This document shows positions 1-8,543 of a DNA stretch of 64,000 nt, piece by piece. Origin of the DNA: CAZOWW01 sp964583765 (GTDB lineage: Bacteria; Actinomycetota; Actinomycetes; Actinomycetales; Kineosporiaceae). Positions within the stretch are counted from its first letter, which is position 1; each line of letters opens with the position of its first letter. Below the pieces are notes generated by a model. It was not told where the DNA came from. It made no database searches and saw only the letters and a program-made list of their open reading frames with translations. The stretch is taken from NCBI GenBank assembly GCA_964583765.1, contig CAZOWW010000006.1, positions 22,561 to 86,560 of the forward strand. The letters run 5' to 3'. Both the position numbers and the translations under genes were made by a program.

Positions 1-187
1 CGGCGTTCGGGGCCGGCGGAGCGGGCAACGGCGGTGGCGGCGCTCGGTGTCGTAGCGTCGCACCTAAGGTTACGTCACCGTAGGGTCGTACGTCCCCCCA
101 GGTTTGACAAGCCGATGACGAGCTGACGAACGCCGGGCCCGGAACCGTGAAGGAGCTGGGAATTCTCGCTGAAGTGTCCCCGGATGC

Positions 188-1177
188 ATGGCCCTCGCGC
201 CCGTCCCGTCGCACGCTCGTCCCGTGACCATCAGCAGCTCCACCTCCGGGACGCCGCGCGTCGCCTCCGCCCCGCCGTCCCTCGTCGCGTCCGGGTTCCC
301 GCCCGTCGCTGCCCCGGGACGGTCGCCGTCCGGCATGCTGTCCCTGTCCGCCGTTCCGCCGACCGTGGCCCTGCCGCTGTCCGTGGCGGGTCGGCCGTCC
401 CGCATCTCGGAGTCGCCCGTGCCGCGGTATCCGGTGGAGCCGGGCCAGCGCTACGCCATCGCTCATCGGTGCGGAGGCGGGCTGGCGCCGGAGAACACGC
501 TGGCGGCCGCACGCCGATCGGTGGCGGCCGGGGCACGCCATCTCGAGGTGGACGTCGAGATCACGACGGACGGCGTCTGCGTCGCGGCGCACGACCCGGA
601 CCTGCGCCGGGTCACGGGACGCCGGGTGCGGGTGGCCGACGTCCCGTGGACGGCGCTCGGCGACCTGCGGGTGGGGGGCACCAAGCCCATCCCCCGCCTG
701 GAGGAACTGCTGGAGGAGTTCCCGCGGACCCGCTTCATGATCGATATCAAGGATCCGCGGGCGATCGAGCCGGTGTGGCAGCTGGTGCACGCCCTGGACG
801 CCGTGCCCCGGATCTGCCTGACCGGGTTGCACGACCCGTGGCTCGCCCGGGCCCGGGCGGTGTTCGGCCCCGAGGTGCTCACCTCCATGGGACGGGACTC
901 GCTGCTGCGCCTCGTGCGGGCGGTACTGCTGGGGCGTGGCGACGCCGGGGTGCGCTGGACGCCCTACCTGCATGTGCCGCGGCGGATGATGCGCCTGCCC
1001 CGGCTCGCGCACGGCCTTCTCGCCCGGGCCCGGGACCACGGGTCCGAGCTCATCGTCTGGACCGTGGACGACGAGCGGACCATGACCGCGCTGTTGGCGA
1101 TGGGCGTGGACGGGCTCATCACCGACCGGCCGGACCTCCTGGGTGGCCTTCTCCGCCGGCAGGGGCTGGCCGGCTGA
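188..1177 (+). CDS. glycerophosphodiester phosphodiesterase family protein
   Basis: This protein probably hydrolyses glycerophosphodiesters to glycerol-3-phosphate and an alcohol. The GDPD TIM-barrel starts near residue 88 with AIAHRCGG, followed by the PENT element, the metal-binding LEVDVEITTDG strand and AAHDPDL. Later come FMIDIK, VWTVDDE and the end motif VDGLITDRPD, all typical of the family. The first 85 or so residues are a low-complexity Pro/Ser/Val stretch not expected in the family. An in-frame ATG at 335 would give a more normal protein of about 280 residues, and neither start has a convincing ribosome binding site. There is no signal peptide, so it is probably cytoplasmic. The gene stands alone and converges with the symporter cluster. 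Family assignment is firm; start and substrate are not. Confidence 0.85.
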   Translation: MALAPVPSHARPVTISSSTSGTPRVASAPPSLVASGFPPVAAPGRSPSGMLSLSAVPPTVALPLSVAGRPSRISESPVPRYPVEPGQRYAIAHRCGGGLAPENTLAAARRSVAAGARHLEVDVEITTDGVCVAAHDPDLRRVTGRRVRVADVPWTALGDLRVGGTKPIPRLEELLEEFPRTRFMIDIKDPRAIEPVWQLVHALDAVPRICLTGLHDPWLARARAVFGPEVLTSMGRDSLLRLVRAVLLGRGDAGVRWTPYLHVPRRMMRLPRLAHGLLARARDHGSELIVWTVDDERTMTALLAMGVDGLITDRPDLLGGLLRRQGLAG

Positions 1178-1196
1178 GGATCCCGGCCCGGGGCGT

Positions 1197-1270
1197 CCGG
1201 CGGGTGTCCGAGCGGGTCGCCAGCAGAGGCTGGCCGGCGGGTGTCCGAGCGGGTCGCCGGCAGAAGCTGG
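1197..1270. repeat. two-copy tandem repeat, period 37 bp
   Basis: Two near-identical 37-bp units sharing the core GGCGGGTGTCCGAGCGGGTC lie between the convergent ends of the phosphodiesterase and the symporter. Function is unknown; it may be replication slippage in GC-rich intergenic DNA. Confidence 0.6.
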
Positions 1271-1305
1271 ACGGGGATCTCGGGCGGGTCGAGGGTGCGG
1301 CCGGT

Positions 1306-3072
1306 TCAGCGCCGGGCGCGGAAGCGGGGCGCGGGCGGGGTCTCGCCGCGGTCGACGTCCAGGCTCTCCGGGGTGTGCAGGCGCACCATGATCCGCCCGG
1401 TCGCCGGGGTCGCCCCCCTGCGGGTGGCCAGCGAGACCAGCACCATGGTCAGGAAGGCCGCGGGCACCGACCAGGCAGCCGGCTGGGCGACCAGCGCCGC
1501 GGCCAGGCCCGAGCGGGGGATGCCGCCGAGGGTGAGCAGGATCGCCGTCCCGGCGCCGAGCCCGCCGACGACCATCCCGGCCGCCGCGCCGGCCACGGTG
1601 AGCCGGCGCCACCAGATGCCCAGCACGAGCAGCGGGCAGAAGGTGGACGCGGCGAGGGCGAAGGCCAGCCCGACGGTGTCGGCGAGCCCCGTGTGCACCG
1701 GGAACAGCGACAGCGCCCCAGCCGTCCCGATCACCAGGGCCGCGGCCGCGCGGAAGCCCCGGCGCCCGGAACGTCCGGGGAACAGGTCCCGGCTGAGCAC
1801 ACCGGCCACCGAGATGGCCAGGCCGCCCGAGGTCGACAGGAACGCCGCGAAGGCGCCGGCGGTGAGCAGCGCCGCGGTCAGATCGCCCCAGGGCGCGGGC
1901 AGGAGCCGGCGCGGGATCTCCAGCACCACCGTGTCCGTGTGCCCGGTGAGCAGCAGATCGGGCGCGTAGAGACGGCCGATCGCGCCGTAGACGGGCGGGA
2001 ACAGGTAGAAGGCGCCGAGCAGTGCCACCACGATCAGCGTCGTCCGTCGCGCGGCCCGGCCGTCCGGGTTGGTGTAGAAGCGGACGAGGACGTGCGGCAA
2101 GCCCATCGTGCCCAGGAGGAGGGCGATGAGCAGCGAGTACGTCCGGTACAGGGAATGGTTGCGGTTGCCCTCCGCGGCCCCGGGAACCGCCCAGCGGGCG
2201 CCGTCGTCCGCGGCGAGGCCGGTGGCCTCGGGGACGACGGCTCCGGCCGGCAGGTCCACGTGCGTGCCCCCGCCGATGCGGGCGGTGCCGGGACCGAGTG
2301 TGGTCACGCCGTCGACACGATGGCCGTCCAGGGTGCCGTGCAGGGTCATCGTGACCGGGGTGCGCACCTCGACCGTGACGGTGTCGGGCACGGTGAGCGA
2401 GATCGCGTGGCGGGCCACCGGGTCGGGGGCCGCGGGGTCGGGCGATCCGTCCAGGTGCCAGGCGATCAACAGCAGGACGACCGGGACCGCGATCGCCGTG
2501 AGCTTGAGCCAGTACTGCACGGCCTGCAGCAGGGTGATCGAGCGCATCGCCCCGGCGGCCACGTTGGTCAGCACGACCACGGCCACGAGCAGGGTGCCCA
2601 CCCAGGCCGGGGTGCCGGTCACCGTGCGCAGCGCCAGACCCGCGCCCTGGAACTGGGGGATCAGGTACAGGCACCCGATGGCGACCACCAGCACCGCGGC
2701 CAGCCGGCGCATGCGGGGATCGCCCAGCCGCATCTCGGCGAAGTCGGGCAGGGTGTACGCCCCGGACCGGCGCAGCGGGGCCGAGACCAGCACCAGCAGC
2801 ACGAGATACCCCGCCGTGTAGCCGATCGGGTACCAGAGCATGTCCGTGCCGTAGGCCAGGATCAGTCCGGCGACGCCGAGGAAGCTCGCGGCCGAGAGGT
2901 ACTCGCCGCCGATCGCCGAGGCGTTCCAGCGGGGGTCGATCGCTCGGCTGGCGACGTAGAAGTCACTCGTCGTGCGGGACAGGCGCAACCCCATCGCGCC
3001 GATGGCGAACGTGGTGGCGCAGACCAGGACGATCGCCACCACCTGTTCCCAGGACCCCGATCCGCTGCTCAC
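1306..3072 (-). CDS. sodium:solute symporter (SSS family, acetate/monocarboxylate permease-like)
   Basis: A polytopic membrane transporter predicted to couple import of a small carboxylate to a Na+ or H+ gradient. About 13 hydrophobic segments are visible, with SSS signatures such as FYVASR, GEYLSAASFLG and GAYTLPDFAEMRLGD. As in other actinobacterial acetate/monocarboxylate permeases, a large hydrophilic loop (about residues 215-300) interrupts the helices. The GTG start at 3072 was chosen because it overlaps the stop of the upstream small membrane gene (GTGA), giving 588 residues; the longer frame to 3168 only reads back into that gene. Translational coupling to the DUF485-like partner and proximity to a LytS/LytTR pair suggest that uptake of the substrate is sensed and regulated. 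Substrate is inferred only. Confidence 0.85.
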   Translation of the reverse strand: MSSGSGSWEQVVAIVLVCATTFAIGAMGLRLSRTTSDFYVASRAIDPRWNASAIGGEYLSAASFLGVAGLILAYGTDMLWYPIGYTAGYLVLLVLVSAPLRRSGAYTLPDFAEMRLGDPRMRRLAAVLVVAIGCLYLIPQFQGAGLALRTVTGTPAWVGTLLVAVVVLTNVAAGAMRSITLLQAVQYWLKLTAIAVPVVLLLIAWHLDGSPDPAAPDPVARHAISLTVPDTVTVEVRTPVTMTLHGTLDGHRVDGVTTLGPGTARIGGGTHVDLPAGAVVPEATGLAADDGARWAVPGAAEGNRNHSLYRTYSLLIALLLGTMGLPHVLVRFYTNPDGRAARRTTLIVVALLGAFYLFPPVYGAIGRLYAPDLLLTGHTDTVVLEIPRRLLPAPWGDLTAALLTAGAFAAFLSTSGGLAISVAGVLSRDLFPGRSGRRGFRAAAALVIGTAGALSLFPVHTGLADTVGLAFALAASTFCPLLVLGIWWRRLTVAGAAAGMVVGGLGAGTAILLTLGGIPRSGLAAALVAQPAAWSVPAAFLTMVLVSLATRRGATPATGRIMVRLHTPESLDVDRGETPPAPRFRARR

Positions 3073-3515
3073 GGTCTCGGTCGCCCCCCGTCGGGGCCGT
3101 CCGTGGGCGGTGCGCCGGCCAGTTCGGTGAAGTCCCGCTCGATGCGCTCGGCAGCCCGGATGTGCCACCAGGAGGCGCCCACCAGCAGCGGGTAGACGAC
3201 GCAGCCGAGGATCAGCCAGGGGAGCGGGACCGTCGCCACCCGGAATCTGGTGATCACCGGGAACGCGGTGAACAGGGTCGGCAGGGCGCCGAGGCAGAGG
3301 ACGACGACGGTCAGCACCGTGCCGGCGAGCCGTCGCTGCGAGCGCAGCAGGGATCGCATGTAGACCTCGCCGACCCCGGTGTGCTCGTCGATGTCGCGCG
3401 TCACCGGCCGGGTGGTCGGTGGGCTGAGCAGGGTCGCCCGCGGGCTGGTCACCCGTACCCGCTGGGGCGGCCGGCCAGGCCGTGGGGTGGGGGCGGGGTC
3501 CTCGCCGGTGCTCAC
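3069..3515 (-). CDS. small two-helix membrane protein, DUF485-like symporter partner
   Basis: This 148-residue protein has a hydrophilic Pro/Arg-rich N-terminal half and two hydrophobic helices (around LTVVVLCLGALPTLF and PLPWLILGCVVYPLLVG). A conserved-looking tail with WWHIRAAERIERDF follows. DUF485 proteins of this size typically lie directly upstream of acetate-type SSS permeases, and here the stop codon overlaps the permease start. GTG at 3515 is preferred over 3545 because a GGAG lies seven bases upstream. It probably assists or regulates the permease; the exact function of the family is not established. The N-terminal extension is longer than usual for DUF485. Confidence 0.65.
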   Translation of the reverse strand: MSTGEDPAPTPRPGRPPQRVRVTSPRATLLSPPTTRPVTRDIDEHTGVGEVYMRSLLRSQRRLAGTVLTVVVLCLGALPTLFTAFPVITRFRVATVPLPWLILGCVVYPLLVGASWWHIRAAERIERDFTELAGAPPTDGPDGGRPRP

Positions 3516-3600
3516 CCGAGTCTCCGTGCGGGGACGCCCGAACACCGGCCTACCCGTGGACGGGCTGCTCGGGGACGGCCGGCCCGCGGGCGGGCCCAGG

Positions 3601-4368
3601 TCATCGGGAATCGCGGGCGAGGTTGGTGGAGCGCACGAGCCGGTCCCGCAACTGCTTGGTGTGCCGCCGGCTCACCTGCAGCACGGTGGAGCCCAGTCGC
3701 ACGGAACAGCGGCCGCTGTCGATCCGGATCTCGTCCACGTGGTGGAGCGAGACGAGGGTGCTGCGGTGGATGCGCACGAACCCCGCCTCGGCCCAGCGTT
3801 CCTCCAGCGTGGTCAGCGGGATCCGCAGGAGGTGGCTGCTCGTGGCGGTGTGGAGTCTGGCGTAGTCGCCCTGGGCCTCCACGTAGCGCACCTGCGACCG
3901 GTTCACGAACCGGGTCACCCCGCCCAGTTCGACCGCGATGGTCTCGTCCTCGGGCTGGTTCACCGGTTCGGTGGCGGTGCGGGCCTCCGCCACGCGGCGG
4001 ATGCTCTCGGCCAGCCGTTGCGGGCGGACCGGCTTCATCAGGTAGTCCGTGGCCTGCAGGTCGAAGGCGTCCAGCGCGTGCCGGTCGTATGCGGTCACGA
4101 AGACGACCTGAGGCCGGGGGGTGTACCGCGCGAGCACCCGGGCGAGGTCGAGTCCGCTGAGGCCGGGCATCTTGATGTCGGAGAACACGACGTCGATCGG
4201 CTCGGCGTCCAGGATCCGCAGTGCCTCCTGGGCGCTCCCGGCGGCGCGTACCGACTCGATCCGACGGTCCTGGCCGAGCAGGTACGCGAGTTCGGATCGG
4301 GCGGGCGCCTCGTCGTCGACGACCAGCGCACGCAGACGGGGGGTCTGGGGCGTCGTCGAGCCGGGCAT
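3601..4368 (-). CDS. LytTR-type response regulator
   Basis: A 255-residue two-component regulator. The receiver domain (residues 12-130) has the acidic pair VVDDE, the phospho-acceptor Asp near residue 64 in SDIKMPG, the conserved Thr in VFVTAYD and the Lys in LMKPVRP. The C-terminal LytTR DNA-binding domain shows the family signature of a membrane-distal ten-stranded fold, including VRYVEAQGDYARLHT, FVRIHRSTLVSL and VSRRHTKQLRDRL. The LytS-like kinase gene lies just upstream on the same strand and the symporter pair downstream. The four genes therefore look like one sensing-and-uptake unit, as for LytST-type systems that control carboxylate transporters. Confidence 0.9.
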   Translation of the reverse strand: MPGSTTPQTPRLRALVVDDEAPARSELAYLLGQDRRIESVRAAGSAQEALRILDAEPIDVVFSDIKMPGLSGLDLARVLARYTPRPQVVFVTAYDRHALDAFDLQATDYLMKPVRPQRLAESIRRVAEARTATEPVNQPEDETIAVELGGVTRFVNRSQVRYVEAQGDYARLHTATSSHLLRIPLTTLEERWAEAGFVRIHRSTLVSLHHVDEIRIDSGRCSVRLGSTVLQVSRRHTKQLRDRLVRSTNLARDSR

Positions 4369-4457
4369 GGGGCGAGCCTACGGCGTTCCGCCGTCCAGAT
4401 CGAGGAGGAACGGTGCGGTACGGGACACGAGCCGCGTGGGGCAACGGGCGGGGACGA

Positions 4458-5657
4458 TCAGCGGGAGGTCACGTGTGGGGAGAACTTGGGTGCGCGGAAG
4501 GACACCTTCGTCCCGGCTCCCGGCGCGGTCTCTACGACGAGGCCGTGGTCCTCGCCGAACACCTGGCGCAGCCGCGCGTCGACATTGCCCAGTCCCACCG
4601 AGTCACCGCGCGGGCGCCCCGCCAGGACCTGGCGCATGACCTCCGGGTCGGCGCCGACGCCGTCGTCCTCGACCGAGATGAGCGCCTCGGTGCCGACGTC
4701 CTCGGCCTTGATGGTCATGGTGCCGACCCCGTCCTTGCCCTCCAACCCGTGCCGCACGGCGTTCTCGACCAGGGGTTGCACCGCCAGGTACGGCACCGAC
4801 ACGGACAGCACCTCGGGGGCGATCATCAGATGTACCTGGATCCGCTCGCCGAACCGGGCCTGCTCCAGCACGAGGTAACGCTCGACGTTGCGCAGTTCCT
4901 CGGCGAGGGTGGCGAACTCCCCTCCACGGCGGAAGGCGTACCGGGTGAAGTCCGCGAACTCCAGGAGCAGCTCGCGGGCACGCTCGGGGTCGGTGCGCAC
5001 GAACGAGGCGATCGCGGCGAGCGAGTTGTAGATGAAGTGCGGGCTGATCTGCGCCCGCAGGGCCCGCAGTTCGGCCTCGATGGCTCGGGTGCGTGAGCGG
5101 TCGAGTTCGGCGAGCTGGAGTTGTGCCGACACCCAGCCGGCGACCTCCTCCGCGGCGCGCACGAGGCCGGCACTGGTGTCCCGGCCGTAGGCGAGCAGGG
5201 TGCCGATCACCCGTTGCTCCGCGACCAGCGGCGCCACCACGACCGAGCGGATCGGGCAGTCGAAGTCGGCGCAGGCGATGTCCCCCGCGTCCAGCACCGC
5301 GGTGCGGCCGGTGCGCAGCACGGCCGCCGCATGATCGATCGCGGCGGCCGTGTGCGTGACGCCGAGACCGTCCCAGGCGAGGGTGGCCGTGGCGTCGGTG
5401 ATCGCCACCGCGGCGGTACCCAGCAGGGTGCGCAGGTGCTTGGCCGCCTTGGTAGCGCCGGCGGGGGTGAGGCCGTCCCTCAGATGCGGAGCCGCCTGGG
5501 ACGCCGTGTGCAAGGTGGCGAACGTGGCCCGGTCCGCGGGGGTGCCGAGATCGCGGTGCCGTTCCATGCCGCGCGCCGCCACGAGGACGGCGAGCCCGAG
5601 CAGCATGCCGGTCAGGATCAGCGCCGAGCCGGGTCCGAGGATCCCGCTGTCGTTCAT
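4458..5657 (-). CDS. LytS-like sensor histidine kinase with GAF domain
   Basis: A 399-residue kinase. An N-terminal hydrophobic helix (residues 8-28) anchors it and a GAF-like sensor domain follows (about 50-185, with TATLAWDGLGV and a CADFDCP segment). The His_kinase domain carries the phospho-acceptor His in LRAQISPHFIYNSL, and the HATPase_c domain has LVENAVRHGL, VEDDGVGAD and GLGNVDARL. The start at 5657 has GGGAG just upstream. The 90-base gap to the response regulator suggests co-transcription. The two cysteines in the GAF segment could bind a ligand or metal, but that is speculation. Confidence 0.88.
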   Translation of the reverse strand: MNDSGILGPGSALILTGMLLGLAVLVAARGMERHRDLGTPADRATFATLHTASQAAPHLRDGLTPAGATKAAKHLRTLLGTAAVAITDATATLAWDGLGVTHTAAAIDHAAAVLRTGRTAVLDAGDIACADFDCPIRSVVVAPLVAEQRVIGTLLAYGRDTSAGLVRAAEEVAGWVSAQLQLAELDRSRTRAIEAELRALRAQISPHFIYNSLAAIASFVRTDPERARELLLEFADFTRYAFRRGGEFATLAEELRNVERYLVLEQARFGERIQVHLMIAPEVLSVSVPYLAVQPLVENAVRHGLEGKDGVGTMTIKAEDVGTEALISVEDDGVGADPEVMRQVLAGRPRGDSVGLGNVDARLRQVFGEDHGLVVETAPGAGTKVSFRAPKFSPHVTSR

Positions 5658-5760
5658 GTGTCGCTCCCGATCGCGGCGGTGGGCCGTGGCCGCATTCGGC
5701 GGGGTGCCGGTGACAGCCGGGCGTGCTCACCGGCCAGCCGGCGACCGAGCCCCTGTCCGA

Positions 5761-5823
5761 ATGTTGCCAGGAGCGGTCCGGATGTTGCCAGGAGCGGTCC
5801 GGATGTTGCCAGGAGCGGTCCGG
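5761..5823. repeat. three perfect 21-bp tandem repeats upstream of the LytS kinase
   Basis: Three identical head-to-tail copies of ATGTTGCCAGGAGCGGTCC plus GG lie about 100-165 bases upstream of the kinase start. A degenerate half copy follows (ATGCGGCCAGCGG). The period of two helical turns would place any protein-binding site on the same face of the DNA, so a regulator-binding array is possible. It is too short and has no unique spacers, so it is not CRISPR. Confidence 0.75.
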
Positions 5824-5920
5824 ATGCGGCCAGCGGAGTCGCAACCAGGTTCCGCACCCGACCGGGGTACCGCGCACGGTCGGGACGCGGCGGGCGGCGG
5901 GGTTTCCCCACCACCCCGGA

Positions 5921-5948
5921 CGGCGGCCCCCCCGAGGGGAGGCCGCCG
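5921..5948 (-). terminator. GC-rich hairpin, possible terminator of the 6.3-8.3 kb genes
   Basis: Arms GGCGGCCCCCC and GGGGAGGCCGCC form a strong stem with a very short loop and one bulged A. It lies downstream of the minus-strand genes ending at 6281. There is no U-tract, which is common for actinobacterial terminators. Confidence 0.4.
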
Positions 5949-6280
5949 CCTGCACGGCCCGGCGGCTACCAGGCGCGCATCGGCGTGTCGTCGGACCGGG
6001 ACAAGCCCGGTGCGGCGGGTCCTTTCGGGGACTGCCCGCGCGTGGGTACCGCCGAGTCGTGCTGTCCTGAGGTGGGGACCGCAGTCCCTCCCTACTGAAC
6101 GTACTCAACTGTTTACCGCATGTGCCGCGTGGGGGGAAGGGGTGCCACCTGAGCGGCCCGTCGATTCCGGGCGCTTCCGTGCTGGCGGGTGAGGTGCTCG
6201 TGGGCGGGTGGGAGCGGTGCTCGTCTGCCGGACGAGGTGTGGTCGGGACGGCGTTCGTCGGCGGGTCGGAGCAGGGTTCG

Positions 6281-7354
6281 TCAGCCGAGTGCGGTGGGGT
6301 GCGGTGAGGCCGGGGAGGCGCTCGTCCCGGAGCCGGTGCTCTTGTGCGGTGCGATCCCGCAGGCGTCGTCCAGCCCGGTGAGCAGCCAGGCGGACAGCAA
6401 CGTGCCCACCGGCGCGTAGCGCAGGGCCAGGTCGCCGCCAGGGGCGCGCACGGTGAGTTGGACCCCCGTGGGCAGCCGATCCCGGTGCGAGAGATCCGCG
6501 CAGTGCAGGGCGGGTGGCGGCAGCAGGATCTCCAGGCCACCCACGACCTGGCGCGGGAAGCCTGCCGCGAGCGTGAGCGGTCGACCGTCCAGGGCGATCG
6601 AGAGCAGCTGCGTCCCCGGAGTGCCGATGTCGAGCACCAGGTCGAGGCCGGTGAGCTCGCCGGCACCGGACACCGCCCCGGTGCCGGCCAGTCGTGCGGA
6701 GACCACGCGCACCGGTTGCGTCCACCCCGAGGGAAGCGCCGCGAACACCGCCGCGCACAGGCCACCGAAGGTGCCGAGGGGCTCGGTGACGGTGACCGGG
6801 ACGTCGGCGCCCGTGCGCAGGTCCAGCCTGGCGCTGAGCCCCGGCGGGCTGAACTGCCGGGAGGGACAGCTCACTCCCGTGGTGAACTCGGTGAGCACCC
6901 GGTCCCCGGCGGGAACCACGAGCTGCGTTCGCAGGTCATGGCCGTCCAGCCCCGCGCCGTGAAGGCGCAGTCCCTTCACCGACACCGCCGCCGAACGATC
7001 ATTGGCGATCTCCAGGGCGAGGTGCACGGTCGGGCCGCCGTCGAGGGAGATGCCTCGCAAGGACAACCGCGCGTCGACCGAGCGCCGGCCCTCCGGGGCG
7101 GAGGCGCTGAACGCGGCATGCCCAGCGGCTCCGATCACCGTGCCGGCCAGGAGCGTCGCGATGGCGATCACCGCGGTCGGAACCCTGCCTGAGATCCGCC
7201 CTCGCGCCGGTCGCTGCTCCCGGAGGGGGTCCCGCCGCCCGCCCGGCCCTCGTGGTCCCGGCAGCCCCCGCAGCACGCCCTGCCCTCGTGGTCCTCGCAG
7301 CCCCCGAAGTCCCCGCAGCACGCCCCGCCCTCGCCGTCCCGGCAGCCTCGGCAC
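6281..7354 (-). CDS. membrane-anchored protein with collagen-like cationic N-terminus
   Basis: I do not recognise this family. The 357-residue protein begins with an unusual Gly/Arg/Leu/Pro stretch (residues 5-42) built from near-regular triplets such as GLR-GLR-GPR-GQG. One transmembrane helix follows (about 59-82), then a beta-rich extracytoplasmic domain with two repeated parts. It ends close to WLLTGLDDACG, and the downstream-numbered neighbour at 7356-8300 ends in a matching ALL/WLLHSACRS segment, so the two look like tandem paralogues. The GTG start at 7354 lies two bases from the neighbour's stop, implying co-transcription. An ATG at 7359 in another frame overlaps that stop, but its reading is Cys/Gly-rich and soon closes. 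The repetitive 5' end makes the true start uncertain. Confidence 0.5.
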   Translation of the reverse strand: MPRLPGRRGRGVLRGLRGLRGPRGQGVLRGLPGPRGPGGRRDPLREQRPARGRISGRVPTAVIAIATLLAGTVIGAAGHAAFSASAPEGRRSVDARLSLRGISLDGGPTVHLALEIANDRSAAVSVKGLRLHGAGLDGHDLRTQLVVPAGDRVLTEFTTGVSCPSRQFSPPGLSARLDLRTGADVPVTVTEPLGTFGGLCAAVFAALPSGWTQPVRVVSARLAGTGAVSGAGELTGLDLVLDIGTPGTQLLSIALDGRPLTLAAGFPRQVVGGLEILLPPPALHCADLSHRDRLPTGVQLTVRAPGGDLALRYAPVGTLLSAWLLTGLDDACGIAPHKSTGSGTSASPASPHPTALG

Positions 7355-7355
7355 C

Positions 7356-8300
7356 TCATCGCCCCCAACCGCTGGACCGGCAGGCGCTGTGCAGCAGCCA
7401 GCGTGAGAGGACGCGACCGGCCTGGAGGGAGACGGTCGCCGGGCCGCCGAGGTCGATCTCGACGTCCAGGGTCTGCGGCACGCCGGCGGCCACAGCCGGT
7501 GCGGGACATCCCTGTGGTGGTTCGAGGAGGACGTCGGCGCGGTGGGCCCCGACCGTCAGAGGAAGCCCGGTGGCGGGCAGGTCGAGTGTGCCGGCGTGGA
7601 ACGACCGCAGCACCGTGGAGCGTCGGGTCGGGGAGACGATCCCGACCACCAGGCGGCCGGAGGAATCGACACTCATCCCGGTCAGGGCCAGCACCGGCGC
7701 GGAGGGAACGGCCTGTTCGCAGCTGTCCGCGAGGGCGCCGGCGGCGCCGTCGACCGGGATGCGACGGGTGACACCGTCGAGGCCGACCAGTTCCAGGTCC
7801 ACCGCCAGTGGGGAGGGCACCGCGCAGGCCAGCTTCAGCTGCAGGGCCAGCTCGAGGGGGTGTCCCGGAAGCACGGTGGGCGAGGCCGGGTCCAGGGCGG
7901 GACGGCGCACCGCGGGGGAGGCGCTCAGTGGCCTGGCCACGGTGAGTGCCTGACCGGAGTCGTCGGAGAGGGTCACATCCAGGCTCACCGCACGCTCAGG
8001 ACCCTGACCCGGGTAGACGACGTGGGCGACGACCACGGCCTGTGCCACGGGACCGTCGTGCCCGGCCGGGTGGGCCCACCGATCGGCGGCCACCCAGCCG
8101 GCGCCGAGGCCGAGAAGGGCGGCGAGCAGCAACCGGGGTGCGGGGCGGGTGGTGGACGTGGACGAGCCCGGGCGATCGGGACGCCGGGGGGCCGGGTCGG
8201 GTTCGGCGGCCAGCCGGACGTCCACCGTCGGTGCCGCCCCGGAGTTCGCGGCGTCGGGCCGTTCCTCGGGGTTGTCGCCCCCCAGCACCTCGCGGCTCAT
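7356..8300 (-). CDS. membrane-anchored protein of unknown function, paralogue of its downstream neighbour
   Basis: A protein of about 314 residues from the ATG at 8300 (MSREVLGG). The frame stays open to 8450, but that extension is Arg/Gly-rich and unconvincing. A Pro-rich cytoplasmic segment is followed by one membrane helix (LLLAALLGLGAGWVAADRW) and an extracytoplasmic, beta-rich region. This region has two similar halves, each with LxLTGMSVD or VDLELVGLDGV-like strands and a lone Cys. The order helix, two domains, WLL ending is the same as in the 6281-7354 gene. Function is unknown; a role in envelope structure or adhesion is only a guess from topology. Its coding side reads as an operon with the paralogue and possibly the HAD gene upstream. 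Confidence 0.55.
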   Translation of the reverse strand: MSREVLGGDNPEERPDAANSGAAPTVDVRLAAEPDPAPRRPDRPGSSTSTTRPAPRLLLAALLGLGAGWVAADRWAHPAGHDGPVAQAVVVAHVVYPGQGPERAVSLDVTLSDDSGQALTVARPLSASPAVRRPALDPASPTVLPGHPLELALQLKLACAVPSPLAVDLELVGLDGVTRRIPVDGAAGALADSCEQAVPSAPVLALTGMSVDSSGRLVVGIVSPTRRSTVLRSFHAGTLDLPATGLPLTVGAHRADVLLEPPQGCPAPAVAAGVPQTLDVEIDLGGPATVSLQAGRVLSRWLLHSACRSSGWGR

Positions 8301-8543
8301 GACCGATCCAGGCGGTTCATGGCCGCCCCTCGCGCCTCGTGCCCGGCCCCGTTGCCTGACGCCAGGGACTTGCCCGGCGCCGGGGACTCCCGCCCGCTGT
8401 CCCGTCCCTGTCCGGACCACCCGTGTCCGAGCCACTTCTGTCCGGACCACCTCTGTCCCCGCAGGGCACCTGTCCCGGCGCTTCGGTGAGGGGTGAGGGC
8501 CGCTCGGCCGCCAGGGGTATCGAGCTGGGGGAGGCGGTACGCC

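Larger units (their letters stand above)
5658..6280. other. intergenic region with tandem repeats and hairpin, no gene
   Basis: About 620 bases between the kinase start and the end of the next minus-strand gene. It holds the 21-bp tandem repeat array and a GC-rich hairpin listed separately. A TGAACGTACTCAACTG segment near 6095 is less GC-rich and could be regulatory. No open frame here shows protein-like content. Confidence 0.5.

Noticed and set aside
184..3195. 1003-codon plus-strand ORF over the phosphodiesterase and symporter
   Set aside because: It is Arg/Gly/Ala-rich, overlaps two recognisable genes in other frames, and arises from the lack of stop codons in high-GC DNA.
5761..5823. possible CRISPR array
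   Set aside because: The 21-bp units are head to tail without spacers and no cas genes are present.
4603..6765. 720-codon minus-strand ORF over the LytS kinase
   Set aside because: It is a shadow of the kinase in another frame, with Arg/Pro-rich composition and no motif.
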